Positions 24,973 to 34,140 of a stretch of 64,000 nt of DNA are shown piece by piece. Below the pieces are notes generated by a model, which did no database searches, was not told the origin of the DNA, and was given only the letters and a program-made list of their open reading frames with translations. The DNA is taken from assembly GCA_963556495.2 (NCBI GenBank), contig OY747704.1, positions 1,463,001 through 1,527,000 on the forward strand, given 5' to 3'. A program made the translations under genes and the position numbers. Each line of letters starts with the position of its first letter. Positions within the stretch are counted from its first letter, which is position 1. The stretch is from Valencia hispanica. Lineage: Eukaryota > Chordata > Actinopteri > Cyprinodontiformes > Valenciidae.

Positions 24973-25199
24973 TCAGTGTTTTGGAGGACTAATAAATTCG
25001 GCCATATTCCTAGAAAGAAGAGCTGCTCCATCTAAAGTGGGATGGATGCCGTCTCTCCGGATCAGACCAGGTTTTCCCCAAAAAGTTCTCCAGTTATCAA
25101 TGTAGCCCACATCGTTTGCAGGACACCACCTAGACAACCATTGATGGAATGACAGTATGCGGCTAAACATGTCGTCACTGGTCCGATCAGGCAGGGGAA
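24973..25199 (-). pseudogene. L2 family A ORF1, C-terminal fragment (copy 2)
   Basis: Encodes the end of the SGNH esterase, including [20 protein letters not shown] and the block V motif DGIHPT, then a stop at 24973. The catalytic serine and asparagine blocks are lost with the 5' truncation. Confidence 0.8.
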
Positions 25200-25225
25200 T
25201 AAATTCTATTCAAAAGAAATTTTTT

Positions 25226-25865
25226 TTAAAGGTGCTTTTCTGACCCATTCAGTACAATCCGTATTGTCTCGCGAGAGTGCACGCACTATTTCGGCGTTCC
25301 CGGATGTTCATAATAATAATGGAGGATTGCGTTGATTGGTCGTAGGAAGGAGGGGGGATGACGCTCCACTGCAACACCAGAGCTGGAAAGTGAAGATGTC
25401 GAACAGATGGAAGGACGTCTACAGCAAGATGTATCGGAATGGTAAAGGCAACCATTTGATCAATAACGTGATAAAAAGCTTGTTGTTAGTTTCTACAAAA
25501 TAGGTTTGCCTTCTCATAAAGTCGATTATTACAATAACAGCGATGTAGTTTTCTTCAATAATGGCAGCGGGGCTCGGCTGAATGTGAGGGTGAGAGGGGC
25601 GGGGCGAGCTCCAGCAGCATTGGTCTGCTATGTTCATAAATGGTAAAATCCTGCCGTTTTGACATAAAACCGGCACAGAAATCAAAACCACGTTTTTGAG
25701 GGCGCATGCACGTGAAGTGCACGTGGGGTGGTTAGAGAAGCCAATGGTAAACAAATGCTGAACTTTTGAATATTGGCTTACTGCCCAGTGTAAAATCATT
25801 TGGAAACCATATTATACATGTTTTTACATGGAAAAAATTACAATTTTAGGTGATGACCCCTTTAA
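25226..25865. mobile_element. Candidate non-autonomous DNA transposon
   Basis: The left edge reads TTTAAAGGTGCTTTT and the right edge GATGACCCCTTTAAA, so the outermost bases are inverted (TTTAAAGG at one side, CCTTTAAA at the other). The interior includes a GC-rich block (25255-25420) and no long open frame. A TTAA-containing end would suit a piggyBac-type element, but the inverted repeat is short and the element may be composite. Confidence 0.4.
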
Positions 25866-26073
25866 AGTGAACATATGTGAATGCTAAGTGCTCCAACAGC
25901 AGGAGGCGGAATATAGCACAGGGCATTCTGGGTAAATTATTAATTACATCCTACAGATGTATTAATGCTGTCTATAAAATTTGTTAACTGTTGTTTGGTT
26001 TTGTGTATGCATTTTTCATGATTTTGGAACAAAATATGTCTCAGTTATAAAAAAAACATACACAGGTCTTTGT
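25866..26073. other. Unassigned spacer
   Basis: No feature seen between the MITE candidate and the first minisatellite block. Confidence 0.3.
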
Positions 26074-26327
26074 ACATGGGGCCCCTAGCCTCCTTATGGG
26101 CCCCTAACCCCCATATGGGCCCCTATCCTCCTTATGGACCGCTATCCCCTGTATGAGGCCACTAACCTCCATATGGGCCCCTATCCCCTGTATGAGGCCC
26201 CTGACCTCCATATGGGCCCCTAGTCTCCTTATGGGCCCCTATCCCCTATATGAAGCCCCAAACCTCCATATGGGCCACTAGCCTCCTTATGGACCCCTAT
26301 CCCCTGTATGAGGCCCCTAACCTCCAT
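26074..26327. repeat. 20-bp minisatellite, block 1
   Basis: About 12 variants of the unit GGGCCCCTAGCCTCCATATG. Each unit contains the palindromes GGGCCC and CATATG. Variants differ mainly at AGCC/ACCC/TCCC and TATGGG/TATGAG. The block ends abruptly where the 3' tail of L2 family B copy 2 begins. Confidence 0.88.
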
Positions 26328-26451
26328 TTAATAATAATAATAACAATAATAATAATAATAATAAGCGCTTTTCATACAAAAAAATGCAGTTCAAAGTGCT
26401 TTACAGAATAAAAATTATACTACTATACTACTATTGTAACTATACAACTAC

Positions 26452-26831
26452 TAATTAGAACTAAACATTGAGACGCAGCTTTCAGTTTGTATGCTCCTCT
26501 AATTTGGAACAAACTTCCAGAAAACTGCAAAGCTGCTGAAACACTGAGTTATTTTAAAACACAACTAAAAATGTATCTGTTTAGAGCTGCCTTTGAGTAA
26601 TGTTTTGATATATCATGTTTTGTGTATTCTTCTTGGTTTACTGCTATTTTTACATGATATGCTTTGATGTAGCTGTGTGTGCTTCACGCTTTATTGTTGT
26701 TTTTACTTCATATGCTTTGTGTTTTACTGCTATTTTTATTTTCCCACTTAATCATGTAAATCACCTTGAATTACCTTGTTGTTGAAAGTGTGCTATACAA
26801 ATAAAATTGCCTTGCCTTGCCTTGCCTTACC
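26452..26831 (+). mobile_element. L2-like LINE family C, 3' fragment (copy 1)
   Basis: Plus-strand 5'-truncated LINE ending in ATAAAATTGCC and a (TTGCC)n tail (26811-26831). A short open frame at 26475-26600 encodes the extreme C-terminus of ORF2, LYAPLIWNKLPENCKAAET, which matches the LLWNQLP and LWNRLP blocks of families A and B. Its sequence lies in the 3' UTR of L2 family B copy 2, which continues at about 26832. Confidence 0.8.
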
Positions 26832-27340
26832 CTCCCCCCAATCCTATCCCCTTGTGCGGACACACTCAGGAGCAACATTAAAAGGACATTAAAATAGAAA
26901 ATAGGATGGACACTAGGCCGAGAACAGTTGAGCCAGGTTAGGTAAGAAAACGCCCCAGCAGCAGCGGATCAAAAGCAGCAGCCGAGGCACTGACCCAGAG
27001 CGTCCAGAGGAGAAGAGACCAGAATCCTGACCTCCACCCAAGCACTACCTGGAGAGCGCCCAGGCAGCCACAGCTGACAACCACTCCCGAGGCAGAGGGC
27101 TCCCACAGGGGAAACACTGGAATGATGTGCCTATGTTTTTATTAGATGTGTAAAACAACAGGCGAACATATAAAAATTCACAAATAAATAAATAGATTGG
27201 TATATAGGTATGTAAATTAATTAATAAATACATTAAAGTAACAAGATAAATACAAGACCAAGCAGTAAAACACTGAGCAATAAAAGCAAGTAAAACACGA
27301 AAAGCAAATAGATAGGCAGTAAATAGTGATTAATTAACAG

Positions 27341-28290
27341 CTAGGCTAAAAAAGTGAGTCTTGAGCCTGTTCTTAAAAACATGAACGTTCTCTGCTGCCC
27401 TGAGGTTCTCCAGCAGCCTGTTCCAGAGGTGAGGGCCATAAAACTCGAAAGACGCCTCATCATGAGTGTGTGTCCTGACTTTAGGGATGACAAGGAGACG
27501 GCTGCCAGAGGAGTGCAGAGAAGGTTCATATGGTAAAATCAGTTCTGAAAGATCAGAAGGCCCACAATAAAAATCATAAAAAGAACCTTAAAATCGATCC
27601 TAAAACAAAGGGCGAGCCAATGCAATGAGTTTAAGACCGGTGTAATGTGTTCCCACCCCCTGGTCTTCGTCAGGACACGAGCTGCTGAATTTTGTAGAAG
27701 TTGTAAACCTGATATACTCCTTTTGGGAACACCAGAAAGCAGGGCATTACAGTAATCAATTCTACTGGCGATAAAAGCATGCATCAATATCTCCGTATTG
27801 GCCCGAGAGAGAATGGGGCGGACTCTAGCAATGTTCTTTAGATGATAAAAACCTATTTTAGTAATATTTTTAATGTGAGGGATAAAAGTCAGCTCAGGTT
27901 CTTCACTCGCAATGAAGGATTAAAAGACAGTGATTGTAGTTTTGATAAAAGTTTCTCTAAACCTCAGGAATGATGACTAAAACTTCGGGTTTTGTCCTGG
28001 TTGAGCAGGATAAAGTTTTCTGCCATTCAGGATTTGATGTCTAACATTCAGTTAAAAAGTGCATCCATTGGCCATGTGTCACCGGGAGACATGGAGATGT
28101 ATAACTGTGTATCATCAGCATAACTGAAAATTTACAAGTCTTCTGATGACACTGCCAAGAGGGAGCATATACAAGTTAAAAAACACTAGGCCTAAAATTG
28201 AACCCTGGGGCAAACCACATGTGATCTGGTGGACCTTAAAGGAGCAGTTATCTACACTTAGCATAAAAGTCCTGTCTGTGAGATAGGATG
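27341..28290 (-). pseudogene. L2 family B ORF2, C-terminal part (copy 2)
   Basis: Degenerate reading of the end of ORF2: NSAARVLTKTRGWEHITPVL, LHWL, and upstream ITCGLPQGSILGLVFF with the YADD region damaged near 28120. Several frameshifts and short deletions are present. The upstream part of the gene continues at 31103 after the gypsy insertion. Confidence 0.82.
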
Positions 28291-28486
28291 TGTTGTGATA
28301 TGTAACTACAGGTTGCGGGAGTGGCACAACCGTGACGTCATCCGTAGTTGTCTTTACGGGGCACTTGGAGACATGTGCCTGTGTTATTCTCGATTAGCTG
28401 TAGCAACAAAAGGTCAGTTAATAAACCAGCTCAATCTTAGCAAGATGACTCGGTTCCTCCTTCATTCCAAGCATCGACACATGACA
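28291..28486 (+). repeat. 5' LTR of the gypsy element
   Basis: 196 bp, TG...CA ends. Compared by eye with the 3' LTR there are about 19 differences, roughly 10 %, so the insertion is old. Confidence 0.92.
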
Positions 28487-29028
28487 TGGCGTCAGAAGTG
28501 GCCAACTTCACACTCAGTAAATAAGACATTGCAAAGCTCGGACCTCCGGGGATTTTTGACTTCACTCGCCCGGCGGAATGGCCGATGTGGCGCCGACGCT
28601 TCGACTGCTCTCGGGTGGCGTTGAAGTTGGACAAATATAGCGGTGAAGTGCTGATAAACACACTTCTCTACGCCATGGGTAGAGAGATGGAAGCGATGTA
28701 CGATTCCTTTGTGTACGATGACGGCGGAGAGGTTGACAAGGAGGAGGAGAGAGGCAGACCGGAGTTGGACTATGACATGGTGATAGCCAAATTCTCCGAC
28801 CATTTTGTGCCCAAGAGGAATAGAATCCATGAAAAACCATGTTTTCACAAGAGAGCGCAAAAGCCCGGTGAGTCAGTTGAGGCTTTTGTGAGGAGTTTAT
28901 ACGAACTGGCACAGTACTGTGAGTTTGGGCACACTAAAGATGAGCAGTTATTGATATATCTGACAACGATGTATCACAGAAGTTACAGCTCAAGCCGGAA
29001 CTATCTTTTGAAAGAGCTATTTAAATAG
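28486..29028 (+). pseudogene. Gypsy gag remnant
   Basis: The frame starts at an ATG overlapping the LTR/PBS junction (MASEVANF), meets a TAA near 28522 and then runs open to 29028. Recognisable gag matrix/capsid-type stretches are IFDFTRPAEWPMWRRRF, NTLLYAMGREMEAMYDSF and GESVEAFVRSLYELAQYCEFG. No zinc knuckle remains: the frame ends at the deletion point that joins it to pol. Gag would form the virus-like particle of the element. Confidence 0.8.
28487..28501 (+). other. Primer-binding site of the gypsy element
   Basis: TGGCGTCAGAAGTGG starts immediately after the LTR. It resembles the complement of the 3' end of a leucine tRNA (TGGTGTCAGAAGTGG type) with one mismatch. The gag ATG at 28486 overlaps it. 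Confidence 0.6.
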
Positions 29029-29030
29029 AC

Positions 29031-30377
29031 TGCCAGAGCGAACAAATATACGACCTGGAAAGAGTCGCTCCAATGTGCCAAAGACTTCTAATGCGCCTAC
29101 TGAGATTCAATGTGGTGGCTGAGCACGTCCTGGGGAAGCAGCTTGTTGTAGCTGATGCTCTCTCTAGGAGCCCACTGACTGACAGTGGTGATGAACACAC
29201 AGACCAGGAAGTACAAGCATATGTGGAGTCAGTGGTAGCAAATGCGCCTGTTTCATCACAAAATTTGACAAAATCCGCTCAGCCACACTACAGGAGGAAG
29301 AGCTGCAAAGGATCGTGCAGTTTCATTAGGAACGGATGGCCACCAAAGACATCACTGTTTTCGTCCCTGAATGGATATTATTCAGCCAGAGCTCACCTCT
29401 CTGAGACTGATGGACTGGTGTTGTATCAAGATAGACTGGTTATCCCAGCTGCACTTAGATGAGAAGTGCTCAAACAGCTACACGAGGGACACCAAGGTGT
29501 AACAAGGTGTCGCATTCGAGCTAGGATGTCAGTATGGTGGCCTCGTATCAGTGCAGAGATCAGAAGGACAGTGCCAACATGTAAGTTCTGCATTAAAAAT
29601 AAACCCACGCAAAGACGTGAACCGCTCCTCACCACACCTTTACCTGGGGGACCCTGGCAGCGCATTGCTGCTGATTTGTGTGGGCTAGAAAGACAGAATT
29701 ATCTAATTTTTACTGATTATTATTCTAGGGACATTGACATTGCCCACCTGTCTTCAACGTCCAGCCACCAGGTCATCTCTCTGTTTGCAAGATGGGGGAT
29801 ACCACTGCAGCTGGTGAGCGCCAATGCCACACAATTCACCTCGGGTGAGTTTTAAGACTTCTGCCAAAGCTATGGGTTTGAACACATGACTACCAGCCCT
29901 CATTACCCCCAAGCAAATGGTGCTGTCGTGCGACCTGTGCAGACTGCTAAACGCATCCTAAAGAAACCTGATCCATATCTTGCTCTAATGTGCTACAGAG
30001 CCACCCCTAGTGCTATTACGGGGGTGAGCCCAGCTTTACTTATGGCTGGAAGAGACATTAGGACCACGCTTCCTATGTTGGAAGAAAAACTACAAGCTTC
30101 TCCTGTGGACAGACATCAAATCCAGCAGAAGGATGCTCAGACTAAATCAGCCTACTGGTTCTGCTATGACCGCCGTCACTCTGCTCTGCCACTTCCTGAA
30201 CTCCAATCGACAACGGTGAGGTGCTGCGACGCAATAGAAGAGAACTGCAGGCAGTCCCGGAGCTTGCTGACCCTCCAGACCAGCAGCAGCCTGAGGGATA
30301 TCCGCTGCAGCTGCCCAGCAGCCCTCCTTCTGTGTCTAGACCCAGTCACAGAGACACTGCTTGTTTCCAGGGACTGA
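29031..30377 (+). pseudogene. Gypsy pol remnant (RNase H end and integrase)
   Basis: Starts inside the RNase H end (QRLLMRLLRFNVVAEHVLGK, then VADALSRSP). Integrase follows: an intact zinc-binding HHCC (LHEGHQG ... CKFC), then the core domain. In the core the second catalytic position reads SANATQF where active relatives have an Asp, and the Glu position reads QANGAVVRP where a Glu is expected; both catalytic residues appear lost. In-frame stops lie at about 29460 and 29855. Protease, RT and most RNase H are missing. Confidence 0.85.
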
Positions 30378-30901
30378 AAGATCCACGTGTGGTGTGTTCC
30401 CCACACCAGCCGTCCCCTCATAGGACGGTTCAAGTGACATTCAGAGGTCGTGAGGTCAGGGTACCTCTCAGATATAGAGACACTTGAACACTTAAAAACA
30501 CTATCCTTTACACTGTTTCCTAAGTAATTCTGTTTTGAGTGATAAGTACGGGTAAATAAAGTTCCATCATGTTCCCAAGTTAGATTATGTTCCATAGGAA
30601 TAGGTTGTGATGTTTTAGGAAAGATCTGATAATTGACAGGATAAATAGGAATTAAGTGCCTGAGATTGCAATAAGTAATGCGGATGTAACACATCAACCA
30701 CCCAGAGACTGTTCTGAAAACTGTTCACATTCATATAGGAACAGCAGCTATCGGGGCAGAATAAACCCTATGTTACTGTGGATGGCGGCAGTCTACCCCA
30801 AAGTCCTAGATTGAGACTGTTATGTACATGTTTATCTTTACTTGATGATGCAGTACATCATGTTTAACTGTTGGAGCTTTAATCTTTTGAAAAGGGGGAG
30901 A
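30378..30901 (+). other. 3' internal region of the gypsy element with polypurine tract
   Basis: Non-coding, ending in the purine-rich AAAAGGGGGAGA directly before the 3' LTR, the priming site for plus-strand DNA in such elements. Confidence 0.7.
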
Positions 30902-31097
30902 TGTTGTGATATGTAACTGCAGGTTGCGGAAGTTGCGCAACCGTGACATCATCAGTAGTTGTCTTTACGGGGCCCTCGGAGGCATGTGCCTGTGTTATGC
31001 TCGATTAGCTGTAGCAACAAAAGGTCAGTTAATAAACCAGCTCAATCCCAGCAAGACGACTTCATTCCTCTTTCATTCCAAGCATTGATACATGACA
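30902..31097 (+). repeat. 3' LTR of the gypsy element
   Basis: 196 bp, same length as the 5' LTR, followed by the target duplication GGATG. Confidence 0.92.
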
Positions 31098-31102
31098 GGA
31101 TG

Positions 31103-32483
31103 TGAACCATTTGTGAACAGCACCAGAGAGCCCAATCTGTTTTAAACGAATAGTGTGGTCCACTGTATCAAAGGCAGCGCTTAGATCCAGTAGAATCAAC
31201 ACTGTCGAGCGTCTTAGTTTAATCTAACATCATTTACAATCTTCAAAAGGGCCGTCTCAGTCCTGTGGTTCACCCTAAAACCAGAATGAAATTGCTCTAG
31301 GACATTATGAGCATTAATAAAATCATTAAGTTGAATTGAAACAAGCTTTTCTAAAACTTTGCTTAAAAATGGTAAGTTAGATACCGGTCTAAAATTATTA
31401 AATTCATTAAAATCTAAATTGTTCTTCTTCAACAGGGGCCTCACTACTGCCCTTTTAAAGACGGCAGGAAAACCCCCCGTCTGAAGGGAGCGATTCATCA
31501 TGGATAAAATCTCGTCACTAAAGGATCCATAAAATGGCTTAAAAAAGTGGGGATTGGGTCCAGAACACATGTGGTAGGCCTCACTGAGGTGAAAACCTTA
31601 TCAGGAGTCCCAGCCTCCACCAGGACAAAACTGGACACACAATCAGATTTGCCTAAAGCTTTTGAGCGTGAGCATTTCATTTTAAGTGGAAATAGCAGGT
31701 CCAGAGCGGACTGAAGCCTTCTGTTAAAATCTATAAAATTACAGGAGGCAGGTAAAACGATAGGAGGAATCTTTAGAAAAACTTCCAGAAAACCTGCTGC
31801 CACTTCAGGGGTTAGATGACATTTCCTGATAGTTCTCACGAGGTCTCCTGCTGGATAAAGCTGGTGATATTAAAAAGCACACAGTAGTGGTCAGAGACAG
31901 CCAGGTCAACAACAACGGACACACTGGTGGACGGCCTATACGTGATGACCAAGTCCAGGGTGTGTCCTCTGTTGTGAGTTGGCTGCGTGACATGTCGACT
32001 AAAATCCATATATTCAAAATATTTAAAAATTCTGTTGATAAAGGATCTAAGATGTTATCTATATGTAGATTAAAATCACCAGCTAAAATTATTCTTTCAT
32101 AAGAGTTGTGCAAAATTGATAAAAACTCTGAAAATTCTTGAATAACAAGTGCACTCTTTTTAGGAGGCCTATAAACGCTGACACAAAATCTGAGGAGTGG
32201 TAAAAACAGTTGCAGTATATTCAAAAGTGCAAAAATTATCAAATAAAACATGTTTGGCAGAAAGCGTTGATGAACAAATAAAAGCAGTTCCACCTCCCCT
32301 TTTGCATTTTCTTGTTGAATATGTGAACTTAAAATTTGGTGGGGAGGCCTCTGTAAGAACAACAGGGGCATCTGCACTCAGCCATGTTTCCGTTAAAAAT
32401 AAACAATGAATATTATCGTCTAAAATCAGGTCATTTATTATATAAGTCTTATTCAGCAGGGAGCGAACATTAAGAAGTGTCAT
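31103..32483 (-). pseudogene. L2 family B ORF2, N-terminal part (copy 2)
   Basis: Starts MTLLNVRSLLNKT at 32483 and covers the endonuclease (FLTETWLSADAP, SVYRPPK, AGDFNLHID) and the first RT blocks (KPLLKKNNLDFNEFNNFRPV, KVLEKLVSIQ). Frameshifts near 32170 and 31800, plus a deletion of about 350 bp around 31670 compared with copy 1, inactivate it. It is the upstream continuation of 27341-28290. Confidence 0.82.
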
Positions 32484-32663
32484 ATTAACAGTGGTTGGAA
32501 ATGGAATATCTGTATGATTTACTGGAGGTGGGGCTTTTGGTAACTGATTAAGATTATTAGGGTTGCATTTGTTTTTTTGTTTTTTATTTGTCCGCTCCCT
32601 GCTGATAACAGGTTGAGTGATTTAGGGCAAGGTCCAAGTCCGATATGTGAATTACTGTTAAAA

Positions 32664-33541
32664 TCATGACTGGAGTAGGGACCAGCTGGACATCAGGATA
32701 TGGTGGAAGGGGCAGAGAGGGCAGGGGCAGCTGGGGTCAGTGTGGTTGAAAGGGGGGGACGAGGGCATGCCAGACAGAGTGAGGGCTCCTCTCATCCTTA
32801 TATTCCTGATAATAGAGTCTCCGATGATGAGCGTAGTGGGTAGCTGGTCTGCAAGTTGATGCTGGGCAGAGAATCTTTCACCGTCCAGGACCTGCTGGAT
32901 GTTGGGCAGATTAGCTTCCCTAGGACTGCAGTGATGTGTAGTTGGCGCCGAGGGCTTGTTCCGTGGATTCGGGGTGTAGTGGAGCACTCCTCGGCGAGTC
33001 CTAGCCGCAGTCCTGGGATTGGCGCGACATGTAGGGCTGCAGGAGTCCGGCTGCTGCTCTAGCTGCTAGGAGGGGATGGGCAGTGGAACTGCGGGGCTTC
33101 AGGGCGGCCGGAGGGACAGTCAGAGAAGGAAAGTCGTGCTCCAGGGCACCAAAGCGGTTTGACAATGGCAAGCTGGGTAAAGGAGAGCAGTGGCGGCTGC
33201 TCCGGGCCCCCCCACCGTGGCCGGGCCCGACCATGGACCAGACACCCTGGAGCACCGATGTTGAGCTTATGGGGGGTTTTGGTTTAGTCCCCTGATGGAA
33301 CCAGCGGCCCTCCTCTTCAGTTGTTGTTGCACTGCCAGCGTTCGGCAGTCTCCGCAGCTTCACCGGGCTGGCAGGGAATTATGTCCGCCAGCTGAGCGCT
33401 GTTGGCAGCAGCGAAAGTCCTGCCGAAGATGATGTCCACGTCGCGCTTGTGGTCCTGGATTTGATGAAGCGTGAAGATCCTCTGCTCCAGTTCCAGAACT
33501 TCCTGTGTTAACTTAAAACAGCCATCACATCCGGGGTACAT
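32664..33541 (-). pseudogene. L2 family B ORF1 remnant (copy 2)
   Basis: Matches ORF1 of copy 1: N-terminal CDGCFKLTQEVLELEQRI, the Pro/Arg-rich linker and the start of the esterase with LIIGDSIIRNI. The Asn and Asp-His blocks are deleted (the sequence jumps near 32780 towards the ORF1-ORF2 spacer), and several frameshifts are present. Confidence 0.8.
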
Positions 33542-33738
33542 TTAAGTGAAGACATGATGAAATAAAAGTAGTCCGTACTCGGATTAAAAACGCCCCCGAT
33601 AAAAACAAGTTGCTAAAGGTTTTTGGTGTTAAAATAGGTTAAAAGTCATAAAACAAGATTTAAAACCAGTTAAAACCATGTTAATAAGGGAGCCGGAGTT
33701 GGCAGGTCTCTCGTATGAATGGACGCCGACGCATGCGC

Positions 33739-33860
33739 AAATTCAATTGAACATTAACTCCCTGTGGCTAAACGATGGTCACCCCTCTCCAATTTCGCAC
33801 AGCATGTTTGTGGAGAACGTGGTGCTAAATCACTTGCAGATGACCTGATTCTGATCCGAT
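33739..33860. other. Short spacer between L2 family B and minisatellite block 2
   Basis: 122 bp of unassigned sequence between the 5' end of L2 family B copy 2 and the second minisatellite block. Confidence 0.4.
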
Positions 33861-34058
33861 GGGCCCCTAGCCTCCATATGGGCCCCTTTCCTCTACATGG
33901 GCCCCTAGCCTCCTTATGGGCCCTTAGCCTCCATATGGGCCCTTAGCCTCGAAATGGGCCCTTATCCTTCATATGGGCCCCTAGCCTGCTTATGGGCGCC
34001 TATCCTCTGTATGAGGCCCCTATCCTCCATATGGGCTTCTATCCTCTGTATGTATCCT
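33861..34058. repeat. 20-bp minisatellite, block 2
   Basis: About 10 variants of the unit seen at 26074-26327 (GGGCCCCTAGCCTCCATATG type). The block ends at the 5' end of L2 family A copy 3. Confidence 0.88.
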
Positions 34059-34140
34059 CCGTGTCTTGCTCATGGCCAAAATTAAATGGATTAAAAGTTA
34101 AGCCAACAAAAGCAAATTATGGAAATCTCATAAAAATAAA

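Larger units (their letters stand above)
21190..25199 (-). mobile_element. L2 LINE family A, copy 2, 5'-truncated in ORF1
   Basis: Reverse-strand copy with the (AATTC)n tail at 21190-21208, the family 3' UTR up to 21891, ORF2 at 21892-24806 and the last part of ORF1 at 24973-25199. Homology to copy 1 ends at 25199 within the esterase (copy 1 position about 4036). At this point the sequence switches to unrelated A/T-rich DNA, so the copy is 5'-truncated, as is usual for LINE insertions. Confidence 0.92.
28291..31097 (+). mobile_element. Ty3/gypsy LTR retrotransposon with internal deletion (2.8 kb)
   Basis: Two 196-bp direct LTRs (28291-28486 and 30902-31097), each starting TGTTGTG and ending CATGACA, flanked by the 5-bp target duplication GGATG (28286-28290 and 31098-31102). 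A primer-binding-site-like TGGCGTCAGAAGTGG follows the left LTR and a purine-rich AAAAGGGGGAGA precedes the right one. Internal coding consists of a gag part fused, by deletion, to the end of RNase H and integrase; protease and most of the RT are absent. Full-length relatives are about 5 kb. Confidence 0.93.
26328..33738 (-). mobile_element. L2 LINE family B, copy 2, interrupted by two insertions
   Basis: Reverse-strand copy whose 3' end carries an (AAT)n tail at 26328-26362 and the same AAGCGCTTTTCATAC start of 3' UTR as copy 1. Its 5' end at 33738 is the same base as in copy 1. Two later insertions split it: a short family C LINE (26452-26831) and a gypsy element (28291-31097). It is more decayed than copy 1 and has internal deletions, notably about 350 bp of ORF2 missing near 31670. 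Confidence 0.9.

Noticed and set aside
26074..26327. CRISPR-like array of about 20-bp repeats
   Set aside because: The units are contiguous and variable without unique spacers, and the setting is a eukaryotic genome. It is a minisatellite.
28487..28501. A tRNA gene or tRNA-derived SINE at the gypsy LTR edge
   Set aside because: Only the 15-base primer-binding match is present; no A or B box and no cloverleaf.
33764..34060. Short ORFs reading GPFPLHGPLASL-type repeats
   Set aside because: Translation of the 20-bp minisatellite; 20 is not a multiple of three, so the frame rotates and no protein repeat is maintained.
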